DNA from: Bacillota bacterium
GTDB lineage: Bacteria > Bacillota > Clostridia > Acetivibrionales > DSM-1351
Length of the DNA: 64,000 nt
NCBI GenBank assembly: GCA_023415305.1
Contig: JAEZKZ010000002.1
Span: forward strand, 1 to 64,000
Direction of reading: 5' to 3'
This document shows, piece by piece, positions 16,438-24,021 of this stretch (positions are counted from its first letter, which is position 1; every line of letters begins with the position of its first letter). The notes beneath the pieces were generated by a model. That model ran no database searches. It was not told the origin of the DNA and worked only from the letters and a program-made list of their open reading frames with translations. The position numbers were made by a program, and so were the translations under genes.

Positions 16438-18447
16438 TCATTTTTCTTTTTTACTTGTTTCGTTATAAGCAGAACCTTGTATTATAAACAGTACCTGCCC
16501 AATGGTGAGCACATCGCTTGTCAGGTTGTTCAGAGTCTTTATAGAGCTAACTGTGGTATTGAACTTCTGCGCAAGCAGCCAAAGAGTATCGCCTGACTGA
16601 ACGGTATAGGCAAAGCCGGGGGTCGTGGCTCCAGTATTGGGGATCAGTAGTACCTGCCCGATGGTGAGAACATCGCTTGTCAGGTTGTTCAGAGCCTTTA
16701 TGGCGGTAACGGTGGTATTAAATCTCTGTGCAAGCAGCCAAAGCGTATCGCCCGACCGGACGGTATAAGTAAAGCTGGGGGTTGTGGCCCCTGTAGTGGG
16801 AATCAGCAGCACCTGCCCTATTATGAGCACATCGCTTGTCAGGTTGTTCAGAGCTTTTATGGCGGAAACGGTGGTATTGAATCTCTGTGCAAGCAGCCAA
16901 AGCGTATCACCCGACCGGACAACGTGCTCAATCACAGGACCGGTCTCCGGGGTGGGAGCATTATCCCTAATACCCCAATAAGTTTTATATAGCGAATTCC
17001 AGGTTGTCGGACCAACAATACCGTCCGCGTTTATACCCATCATCCGTTGAAAAGCTATTACAGCCTGGACTGTTTTGCTCTCAAAAATACCATCCTGGGT
17101 CAGTTCGGGAATGGTAGGGTAAAACTGACCTATAAAGCTTAGTATGTGTTGCAGCGTGATTACATCAATCCCACTTGAACCCACCTTAAGTATTGAACTG
17201 GGCGGAACTGTTCCTATCCCCAGAGCTGTACCCTCGCTATCCAGACTTGCCAGCTTCGCTATGGCGACGTAAATATAAGAAATTTTATTCCAAGTTGCTT
17301 TTTCAACTTTACCATTAGGAGTCAGACCGAAAATACTCTGAAATTTAGTTACCGCCGCCTGGGTACTGCTTCCAAACTCACCAGGATTATCGGTTATAAG
17401 TGGAATAGCGGGATAGTTTCGTCTGATCCTGTTCAGATAGGTCTGTATGGTCTGCACGGCCAGACCTGTACTCCCTGATTGCAGCGTTGCACCGGGATAT
17501 GATACAACGATATTGGTAATGATATTGGTTTGTGAAATTTCAATATCATTTGGATAGTAATAGCGCAGTATCTGTAATGCCGCCCGACCTTGGTCAGCCA
17601 AGGTTACCGTTCCCCATTGGGACAGCCCGGGGCAGGTAGTGGTTGTTCCATTACAGAAAGATGTGAAGAACGGTGAAATCTGTCCCTGTCTGCGAACATA
17701 TTGATTGAAGATCTCATCTACAACCAGGCTAATGGATTCATAAATGGTTCGCCCATATTGAAAATACTGGTCGTAGGCCGTACTATTTGTTATATCAAAA
17801 TAATATCCTCGGCTTCTGTACCATTGCGTGAACACCCTGTTTAAAGCAAATGTGATGATAGCATAGATATTTGCCTCCAGTGCCGCCTTCGGCCAGGTTG
17901 GATAGATTTCACTGCTGGCAACATTTTTGACATAATCAGGGAAGGGCACATGTACATTTTGCGCAGATGACGCAGGTGTGCCAAGGTGTACGGTGATGGG
18001 ATCGGGAATGATAACATGGCGTAATATAAGGGATTCCATAAATGGCCCTAACTGATTCTGACGTTTTGTCAATGCAATAGCATGTTTTCCAATGAAGATA
18101 TCCTGTCTATGTGGAATTATCTGCCCTTCAAGCATCGGAATCAATGTCACAGGCTGGATGGCTTTCTCTCCGTCGAAAATTTGTACACCGGTAATATGTA
18201 AGCTGTTGAATCCTTCAGCCTCCGCCTCCAACTTAAATGTAGAGTATGGTATGCCCGTATAACTTGGATCCAAAGACAACCTCCTGTCTACTGCTTGTAA
18301 CGAAATCTGTTTGGTTTCTCCGTTCTCATCAGTTATTAGCTCATGTAGTACCATACCTTGGTGGCCCTTGATTCTCACCCGTACACCAGTTAAAGGTAAT
18401 GCACCATCAGCGGTGCGGGCTTGTATTATTAAATAACCTGTACCCAT
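16438..18447 (-). CDS. SpoIID-like / peptidoglycan-binding / triple LysM protein
   Basis: About 669 residues. In order: an Ig or carboxypeptidase-regulatory-like beta domain (about 1-120); a SpoIID-like region (about 145-320, 'VPFPDYVKNVASSEIYP', 'TTCPGLSQWG'); two PG_binding_1 repeats (about 330-400 and 430-500, 'AVTKFQSIFGLTPNGKV', 'AVIAFQRMMGINADGIVG'); and three LysM repeats (about 507-550, 560-603, 613-656, 'SGDTLWLLAQRFNTTV'). It should bind, and perhaps cut or modify, peptidoglycan. No signal peptide is visible, which suits a mother-cell protein assembled on the spore more than a normally secreted one. AGGAGGG supports ATG 18447 over the in-frame GTG 18471. Confidence 0.8.
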   Translation of the reverse strand: MGTGYLIIQARTADGALPLTGVRVRIKGHQGMVLHELITDENGETKQISLQAVDRRLSLDPSYTGIPYSTFKLEAEAEGFNSLHITGVQIFDGEKAIQPVTLIPMLEGQIIPHRQDIFIGKHAIALTKRQNQLGPFMESLILRHVIIPDPITVHLGTPASSAQNVHVPFPDYVKNVASSEIYPTWPKAALEANIYAIITFALNRVFTQWYRSRGYYFDITNSTAYDQYFQYGRTIYESISLVVDEIFNQYVRRQGQISPFFTSFCNGTTTTCPGLSQWGTVTLADQGRAALQILRYYYPNDIEISQTNIITNIVVSYPGATLQSGSTGLAVQTIQTYLNRIRRNYPAIPLITDNPGEFGSSTQAAVTKFQSIFGLTPNGKVEKATWNKISYIYVAIAKLASLDSEGTALGIGTVPPSSILKVGSSGIDVITLQHILSFIGQFYPTIPELTQDGIFESKTVQAVIAFQRMMGINADGIVGPTTWNSLYKTYWGIRDNAPTPETGPVIEHVVRSGDTLWLLAQRFNTTVSAIKALNNLTSDVLIIGQVLLIPTTGATTPSFTYTVRSGDTLWLLAQRFNTTVTAIKALNNLTSDVLTIGQVLLIPNTGATTPGFAYTVQSGDTLWLLAQKFNTTVSSIKTLNNLTSDVLTIGQVLFIIQGSAYNETSKKEK
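16494..16932. repeat. Three tandem 159-bp DNA repeats encoding LysM units
   Basis: The start of the conserved block recurs at 16494, 16653 and 16812, exactly 159 bases (53 codons) apart, with high base identity between units. Each unit codes for one LysM domain plus a Thr/Gly/Pro linker. Such identity suggests recent duplication or gene conversion and makes repeat number changes likely. Confidence 0.85.
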
Positions 18448-18606
18448 TCTTAACTTCCCTCCTATTAACACGCCCGTTTAAATGATTGGGGTGAGCTATG
18501 ATTTACGGGTTTCTATAATTCATTTTATTCGCCACTCGGTGTAGAAGTGATTTATTTGATACTAACAATTTATTATTATGCCTAAATAGAAAAACATAAC
18601 GCCATG

Positions 18607-18615
18607 TGATATAAT
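18607..18615 (+). promoter_or_regulatory. Extended -10 promoter in the gap before the GHKL kinase
   Basis: TGATATAAT (TGnTATAAT) at 18607-18615 fits an extended -10 promoter; no good -35 is seen. It would drive the small frame at 18645 and the kinase at 18845. Confidence 0.45.
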
Positions 18616-18644
18616 GCCTTTGAATTTTTGGAAGAATAGAGAGG

Positions 18645-18752
18645 ATGAATATAGCTGACAGTAAAATCAAATTCTCATATGAGAAATTACATATACTTTC
18701 AAATATGGACAGGATATCCAACTTATGGAAGTATAAGAAAACATTCCAATAG
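18645..18752 (+). CDS. Possible 35-residue small ORF upstream of the kinase
   Basis: ATG at 18645 opens 35 codons ('MNIADSKIKFSYEKL...') to a TAG at 18750. GGAAGA lies about nine bases upstream and an extended -10 box about 30 bases upstream. The product has no Cys, no signal peptide and no resemblance to AgrD-type pheromone precursors. It may be chance; it is recorded because it sits at the head of an AgrC-like kinase transcript. Confidence 0.2.
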   Translation: MNIADSKIKFSYEKLHILSNMDRISNLWKYKKTFQ

Positions 18753-18844
18753 ATGAGATTAATATTTAAACGTTAAAAAATTATGCTTGTTATATCTGCC
18801 ATATCAACAATTATGGTTACTGATGTTAAAGGGGGTGGAAAATC

Positions 18845-20164
18845 ATGCAGCTTTTGGGGATGGGTTCGCTGATTTCTTATGTTGTATTTATCCTCCTTTA
18901 TTTTAAAAAGGTATTTCCACCTAAAAGGAATGATTGGTATTTTTATGTAGTCGCTGTCGCTATCAATATCAGTGCTATGTTGATATCCGGCTTATTTGAT
19001 TATTATCTAATCCGTATACTACTTAACGTAGGCTCCATGATGTTCGCTTTTAACCTTCTGTTCTACGGGAATTTCCTGCAAATTTTGTATTCGGGTAGTA
19101 TCTACATGTTTTCATTATATAGCAGCAGAGGAATTATCGCTTCAATTTATTCTATTGTTTTAAACGATAGTATTAATGAAGTTTTCGAGCAGGATACCTA
19201 TTACAATACAATACTAATCCTATCTGTTGTAGTTACAATACTGCTCAGCCTGTTTATCCGTAAGGTAGCCATGCCGGATATAATGGCCGGCCGTATGCTT
19301 AAAAATAAAGGACAGCTTAGCTTTGTAGTTATATATCTGTTAATTCAATTGGTATATCTTCTGCTTGTAAATAGCGGGCGTATCCTTGAAATTAGTCACC
19401 CCTGGTTTTCAGTACTATATTTAATGTCCTGCGTAATTAGTAAATTGGGGCTGCAGGTTGTCTTAAATCATACAGCCAAGGTTGCAGAATTGCTTGATTA
19501 TGAGCTGAACACCCAGCAATTACATGAACAACTGTCCCGCCAGATGCGGCATTATCAATCCTACCGCAGATTTACGGAAAGCTACCGGACATTTCGGCAC
19601 GACTACAATAATATGATGGCTTCGGTAAAAACTTTGTTGGCCAAAAAGGAGTATGAACATGCTGCTCGGCTCCTTGACGAAATTCATGATACCATGCAGA
19701 AGGATGTTCAGATTCATAAAACTTATTCCAACAACATCCTGTTGGATGCTATTTTACAGGATGCTGCCAACACCTGCGAGGAAAAGGGCATCTGTTTTTC
19801 GGCCGTTGCGCATCTCCCGGAAAGTGTTTCATTGGCTGAGATTGATATCGTCCGCCTTTTTACAAATATAATTGATAATGCTATAGAAGCATGTAATAAG
19901 ATAGCAGGTCCAGAGCGGCTCATTGAGATTACGAGCAGTTGTAATCAGGATTGGGCTGTCATTAATGTTTCAAATTCTTTTAATGGAGTATTATTAATAC
20001 GGGACGGTGAAATAAAAACCACTAAAGGAAATAATACTTTTCACGGTCTTGGATTAAAAATTATAAGGGAAACCATTGAAGGCCTAGGTGGCATGATGTT
20101 CATAGAAACAGACCAGGAAAAAAGAATCTTTATATTGAAACTATGTATCCCCAAAGCTTCATAA
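18845..20164 (+). CDS. GHKL sensor histidine kinase (AgrC-like)
   Basis: A kinase of 439 residues. About six membrane helices occupy residues 1-205, then a coiled linker, the phospho-acceptor His near residue 252 in 'RTFRHDYNNMM', the N box 'FTNIIDNAIEACNK' and the G box 'FHGLGLKIIRE'. This is the HPK10/GHKL type that pairs with LytTR regulators and often senses peptides through its membrane part. The ribosome site is AGGGGGTGG before ATG 18845. The nearest LytTR regulator is at 13333, about 4.8 kb upstream on the same strand, with EIIC-EAL (+) and the LysM gene (-) between. Pairing is inference. Confidence 0.9.
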   Translation: MQLLGMGSLISYVVFILLYFKKVFPPKRNDWYFYVVAVAINISAMLISGLFDYYLIRILLNVGSMMFAFNLLFYGNFLQILYSGSIYMFSLYSSRGIIASIYSIVLNDSINEVFEQDTYYNTILILSVVVTILLSLFIRKVAMPDIMAGRMLKNKGQLSFVVIYLLIQLVYLLLVNSGRILEISHPWFSVLYLMSCVISKLGLQVVLNHTAKVAELLDYELNTQQLHEQLSRQMRHYQSYRRFTESYRTFRHDYNNMMASVKTLLAKKEYEHAARLLDEIHDTMQKDVQIHKTYSNNILLDAILQDAANTCEEKGICFSAVAHLPESVSLAEIDIVRLFTNIIDNAIEACNKIAGPERLIEITSSCNQDWAVINVSNSFNGVLLIRDGEIKTTKGNNTFHGLGLKIIRETIEGLGGMMFIETDQEKRIFILKLCIPKAS

Positions 20165-20427
20165 TGTTGTCGTACTCCCATACTTTATTATATCTTCAGC
20201 TACTTGATTCAAGAAAGGAAGTAGATACTGTATATCCAAGCCAGTACGATAGTCAGAAGAGATTTGGCAGGGGACGTTCGAATACATAGAGGCTAACTAT
20301 GAGATTGATAAAAAAAGGTTATATACTTATCTGGGGATGGGGCTCATGGATAAAACCGGGCTGGAATATTTTTCAACTCCTTTCAGAGTATCAATAGTGT
20401 CCAACTTTATGTCCGCACCCCCGTCCC
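20165..20427. other. Gap after the kinase gene, no gene seen
   Basis: No convincing reading frame or RNA signal. It leads into a minus-strand kinase scrap (20428-20499) and the end of the pirin gene. Confidence 0.4.
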
Positions 20428-20499
20428 TTAGGATTTGTACGTTTTGATATCAATGGGTGGAATTCTGATTTCAACCAACGTGCCTTGGTTAGGGCTGCA
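20428..20499 (-). pseudogene. Scrap resembling the extreme C-terminus of a histidine kinase
   Basis: On the minus strand, 23 codons to a TAA read 'QGTLVEIRIPPIDI' and so on, the sort of last beta strand (G-x-GT-x-V-x-I-x-IP) that ends GHKL ATPase domains. It overlaps the last codons of the pirin gene in another phase. The evidence is short, so the call is tentative. Confidence 0.3.
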
Positions 20500-21190
20500 A
20501 TGTCATTTCAATAACTAAAAAATGAGAAAGTTCATTTGCCAGGATTGTAATGTTCTCTTCCTTGATTTCCATAGCATCTCTTGCATTCAATACAACACCG
20601 TTTATTGTTGAAGTACCCTCAATTTGGACTAAATATGCCTGTCTGTTAGCTTCAATAGAAAAACTGATTTCACATCCCATCTCCAACTCTAAAACGTAGA
20701 TATTTGCATCCTGGTTTAGCCTGACAGGAGCTTCCCCGTTTTTACCTGAAACTATATGAAGCCACTTGTTTTTCCTCATATCCCAAGCAAACCGGTAATC
20801 TCCGTAATTGGGAGTGTAGCCTTTTTTATCAGGTAAAATCCATATTTGAAGAAATCGTGCTTGCTTGTTGTACAGATTATGCTCACTGTGGAATACACCT
20901 GTCCCGGCACTCATATATTGTACTTGGCCGCGGGTAAGGGTACTTTTGTTACCCATACTATCGCCATGTGTCAGCTCGCCATCCACAACATAAGAGATAA
21001 TCTCCATATCTCTATGAGGGTGCATATCATAGCCGGTATTGGATTCTATCAAATCATCATTCAGAACCCTCAAAACACCGAAGTTTATATTGTCTGGATT
21101 ATGATATTCTGCAAAGGAAAAATGAAAAATACTATGAAGCCACCCCAGATCGCTTTTACCCATTTTGTTGCATTCTATACGCTTTAGCAT
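20489..21190 (-). CDS. Pirin family protein (YhhW/YhaK-like)
   Basis: About 233 residues with two cupin folds. Metal ligands of the N-terminal cupin are present: 'DMHPHRDMEI' (two His) and 'GTGVFHSEHN' (His and Glu). The N-terminus 'MLKRIECNKMGKSDLGW' and 'FHFSFAEYHNPD' are typical. Bacterial pirins of this type can act as quercetin 2,3-dioxygenases or redox-linked regulators; the true substrate is unknown. AGGTGA five bases upstream supports ATG 21190 over GTG 21199. The last four residues (TLQP) lie in DNA not shared with the fragment at 9435-9787, so the C-terminus may be a fusion end. The gene stands between remnants of two-component genes. Confidence 0.85.
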   Translation of the reverse strand: MLKRIECNKMGKSDLGWLHSIFHFSFAEYHNPDNINFGVLRVLNDDLIESNTGYDMHPHRDMEIISYVVDGELTHGDSMGNKSTLTRGQVQYMSAGTGVFHSEHNLYNKQARFLQIWILPDKKGYTPNYGDYRFAWDMRKNKWLHIVSGKNGEAPVRLNQDANIYVLELEMGCEISFSIEANRQAYLVQIEGTSTINGVVLNARDAMEIKEENITILANELSHFLVIEMTLQP

Positions 21191-21346
21191 TTGCTTCACC
21201 TCATTTGTTTAGTAGACTTAAAATATATTTTCCCTTTATCTCAACTTATTAGACCAAAGGCAATCGTAATTTTTACAGCTCATTGGGAAAGTCATGTTCT
21301 TACAATATAAAGTTTGTACAGGTAAAGGACGGTGATTCCGAAGTAA

Positions 21347-21484
21347 GGGGCAGGGTTGGGGCTGGCGGTGGTCCGGGAGATAATTGAAGCTCACCGGAGC
21401 AGGATTTGGTGTGAAAGTCAACTTGATGCTGGGAGCAGTTTTACTTTTACATTAAATATTGCAGAAGGGGAACAAAAGCAATGA
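21347..21484 (+). pseudogene. Histidine kinase remnant (G2 box to C-terminus)
   Basis: Right after a stop codon, 45 codons read 'GAGLGLAVVREIIEAH', then 'RIWCESQ' and 'GSSFTFTLNI', and end at TGA 21482. This is the G2 box and last strands of a HisKA-type ATPase domain; everything upstream is gone. Its stop overlaps the next ATG (ATGA), preserving the original coupled kinase-regulator junction. Confidence 0.75.
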
Positions 21485-21895
21485 AAAAGGTAGTTTTAAA
21501 GAGAATCAGAGAGCTAGGCATCAAAACTCCGGTAATAATAATTACAGCATATACAACAGTTAAAAATGCAGTGGATTGTACCAATATGGGTGCAGTAGCA
21601 TATGTTCAATAACCCTTTTCAGCTGACAAAATAAGAAGTGTCTTGGAAGAATTTGATACTAATTATATAAATACCAATAAAGAGATAATAAATACTGAAT
21701 CTATCATTGATAGTATAAAATCATCTTTGAATAACCGCGAATATGGTAAAGCTCTGGAACTTGCTAAAAAAGCTTTATCGGTTGAACCAAAACACTCCTG
21801 AAGTATATTTACTGATAAGCCAGGCATATGTAGGTTTACAGGATATTGAGAATTCCCAGCGATTTGAAAAGATGTTTAAGTTATTTGAGGTCTGA
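21481..21895 (+). pseudogene. Broken response regulator with TPR-like tail
   Basis: From ATG 21481 the frame reads 'LKRIRELGIKTPVIIITAYT' and 'NMGAVAYVQ', then a TAA where the family has the conserved Lys-Pro. It resumes with 'PFSADKIRSVLEEF' and runs into a TPR-like stretch ('YGKALELAKKALSVEP'). A frameshift near 21795 is needed to reach '(N)TPEVYLLISQAYVGLQDIE' and the final TGA at 21893. The N-terminal half of the receiver with the phospho-acceptor Asp is missing. Together with the kinase remnant this is a dead two-component operon. Confidence 0.75.
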
Positions 21896-21957
21896 TATGC
21901 CGTGCTGTAAAATGATAAGCGATCAAATAAGGTATATGATTGAAGGTGAATATGTTA

Positions 21958-22407
21958 ATGAATATATGGATACGTCCTTTAGAAGTTAGCGATTACGAAG
22001 AAATAATTGAATTAATAAAAAATGAACTTGGTTATGATAGCTTAACTAAAAATACATTATTAAGTCAGTTAGATGCTATTAAAAAGAATAAGAACTATCA
22101 GACTTTTGTTGCGGTTTGCGACGGGAAGGTAATTGGATTTATTGGGGCATGTAGATTTATAACGTTTAACATTCAGGGTGAGTATTTACAAATCATAGCA
22201 TTGGCGGTATGCAAGGAGTATCAGAATAAAGGTATAGGAACGAAATTACTTGAAAAAATTGAACAACTAGCCCGAAATGAGAATATAGCCATAATAGGAT
22301 TAACCAGTAGCTTACACCGTGAAAGTGCACATGCTTTTTATGAACAAAAGGGTTATCATAAACATGGTTACAAATTTCAAAAAACTCTAATTTTAGGACT
22401 TATATAG
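21958..22407 (+). CDS. GNAT family N-acetyltransferase
   Basis: About 149 residues with the GNAT fold. The acetyl-CoA loop 'VCKEYQNKGIGTKLLEKIE' (Q/R-x-x-G-x-G/A) is intact, preceded by 'VAVCDGKVIGFIGACRF' and followed by 'HAFYEQKGYHKHGYKFQKTL'. It would transfer an acetyl group to a small-molecule or protein amine; substrate unknown. AAGGTGA eight bases upstream supports ATG 21958; TTG 21940 and ATG 21952 are also in frame. It is a single gene with short spacers on both sides. Confidence 0.88.
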   Translation: MNIWIRPLEVSDYEEIIELIKNELGYDSLTKNTLLSQLDAIKKNKNYQTFVAVCDGKVIGFIGACRFITFNIQGEYLQIIALAVCKEYQNKGIGTKLLEKIEQLARNENIAIIGLTSSLHRESAHAFYEQKGYHKHGYKFQKTLILGLI

Positions 22408-22483
22408 TTCACTTATACGTGATAATATGTTATAAATGGTTTTTATTAACATATACATTCTACATCTTAGGAGGTCACTTAAA

Positions 22484-23839
22484 GTGAATAAAAAACTGAT
22501 TGTTATCGTACTTGCGCTGCTTATACCTATGTGTATGAGCAATATTTTTGCTAAAGCATCTATTGTTGAAAAACCGGATTTAAAGGTTTATGTAGATGGA
22601 ATACTTGGAGTGTATTCATCAAATCCCATATCTGTTGATGGAAAAGTTTATCTTCCACTAAATGAATTGATGGTATATCTGGGCGTACCAAACGATAATG
22701 CACATATAATTTGGAATAACTCCGATAAGAGTATTACTGTTAAAAAAGATTCCACAGAGATTATTCTGAAAGTGGGCAGTAAAACTGCTAAGATTAATAA
22801 TATCTCAACAACACTGGATGCAGTACCGGTAATTTACAAGGACAGAGTATATATTACGCCTACAAGTTGTGGAAAGTGCTTTGAAAAAAGTTCTAGATTT
22901 GAAAGAAATACAAACAGTATTTTACTGGGTCAAAGGCCGGATTCGAAGATTAAACAGGTTATCGTAAGTTCGGCGGCACAGCTTGTTAAGGAAATCGGAT
23001 CCGATACAAGAATCTTACTCAAGCCCGGTATATATAATCTTTCTTCAATCAAGCAAACCGACAGTAACGATAAAAAGGTAACCTGGCAGGAAGTATCAGA
23101 TGGTAAGGAGTTAAATATCAGCAATATTTCCAATCTTACAATCGAAGGTCCGAATACCGGGATTGCGGAGTTGGTGATTGATCCAAGGTATGCAGAGATT
23201 ATTCGTTTTAAGGAATGTGATAACGTCAATATTAAGAATATTAAAGCAGGACATACACCAAATACATATGAGTGTGATGCCGGAGTGCTTTCCTTCGAAA
23301 AATGCAATGATATATTAATAGATAGGTCTGAACTTTATGGATGTGGCAGTATCGGTCTTAATTTATATGAAACAAAAGGGCTGAACTGTACCAATACAAA
23401 GATAAATCATTGTTCTCTTAGAGCGGTGCAGCTTTTTAATTGTGAAGAAATATATTTTACCGGCTGCAAGATTTCTGACCATGAAGCTTATAGTAATATT
23501 GTTTACATTGTAAACTCTAAAACCATTAAGTTTGAAAGGTGTGAGTTTTCAGGCAATAAGTCTTTCGAATGGGGATTTTTTGAAGTGAGTAACGGGTCAG
23601 AGTTGTTAATAGAAAAGTGTAAGATAGTAAACAACTGTCAAAAATCAAATGGTATCTGGGATGAGAAAGCGTATTTCTTTAAAACGATAGATCTTTTAAG
23701 TGACAAAGATAATAGCAATAGTGGTATTGTTGTCAGGGACACTGTTTTTAGCAATAATTCCTGTGATGACTTCTGTGATGATGAGGCTTCGGTTACATTA
23801 GAGAATTGTACTGAGACCGGAAATTCATGGAATAAATAG
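22484..23839 (+). CDS. Secreted protein: copper-amine-oxidase-N-like domain + beta helix
   Basis: About 451 residues. It has a signal peptide ('LIVIVLALLIPMCMSNIFAKA'), then a copper amine oxidase N-terminal-like domain (about 25-140, 'VYVDGILGVYSSNPISVDGK', 'VYLPLNELMVYLG') of the kind used in clostridial cell-surface proteins. A right-handed parallel beta helix (about 175-445) follows, with repeated 'I.NCxxVxIxxCxI' rungs rich in Asn and Cys. No catalytic site was recognised; roles may be carbohydrate or wall binding. AGGAGGT eight bases before GTG 22484 gives the start; the frame itself opens at 22436. It shares its architecture with part of the next gene, so the two probably act together. 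Confidence 0.8.
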   Translation: MNKKLIVIVLALLIPMCMSNIFAKASIVEKPDLKVYVDGILGVYSSNPISVDGKVYLPLNELMVYLGVPNDNAHIIWNNSDKSITVKKDSTEIILKVGSKTAKINNISTTLDAVPVIYKDRVYITPTSCGKCFEKSSRFERNTNSILLGQRPDSKIKQVIVSSAAQLVKEIGSDTRILLKPGIYNLSSIKQTDSNDKKVTWQEVSDGKELNISNISNLTIEGPNTGIAELVIDPRYAEIIRFKECDNVNIKNIKAGHTPNTYECDAGVLSFEKCNDILIDRSELYGCGSIGLNLYETKGLNCTNTKINHCSLRAVQLFNCEEIYFTGCKISDHEAYSNIVYIVNSKTIKFERCEFSGNKSFEWGFFEVSNGSELLIEKCKIVNNCQKSNGIWDEKAYFFKTIDLLSDKDNSNSGIVVRDTVFSNNSCDDFCDDEASVTLENCTETGNSWNK

Positions 23840-23896
23840 CCGGAACAAATAGGCCGGAGAGTTAACGTACGAGGAAACTTATATTAAGGCAAACAT

Positions 23897-23929
23897 AAAA
23901 GGGAGCTTGTTATCAGACAGGCTCCTTTT
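23897..23929 (+). terminator. Intrinsic terminator after the beta-helix gene
   Basis: AAAAGGGAGCTTGT pairs with ACAGGCTCCTTTT around a 6-base loop, ending in a T run, about 60 bases after the stop. It separates the two secreted-protein genes into different transcripts. Confidence 0.8.
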
Positions 23930-24021
23930 CAACTTCAACTCTGATTACATTTTATAAAATATATGGTAAAATACGTATTGTTATATACTGGTAATTACAA
24001 CAGTTGAATAAGAGGTGAAAT

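Noticed and set aside
16718..16900. Additional ORFs across the LysM repeats
   Set aside because: They arise from the 159-base repeats read in other frames and show no ribosome site or coding character.
18645..18752. AgrD-like pheromone precursor upstream of the AgrC-like kinase
   Set aside because: The peptide has no Cys or Ser thiolactone core, no amphipathic leader and no AgrB gene nearby; kept only as a possible small ORF.
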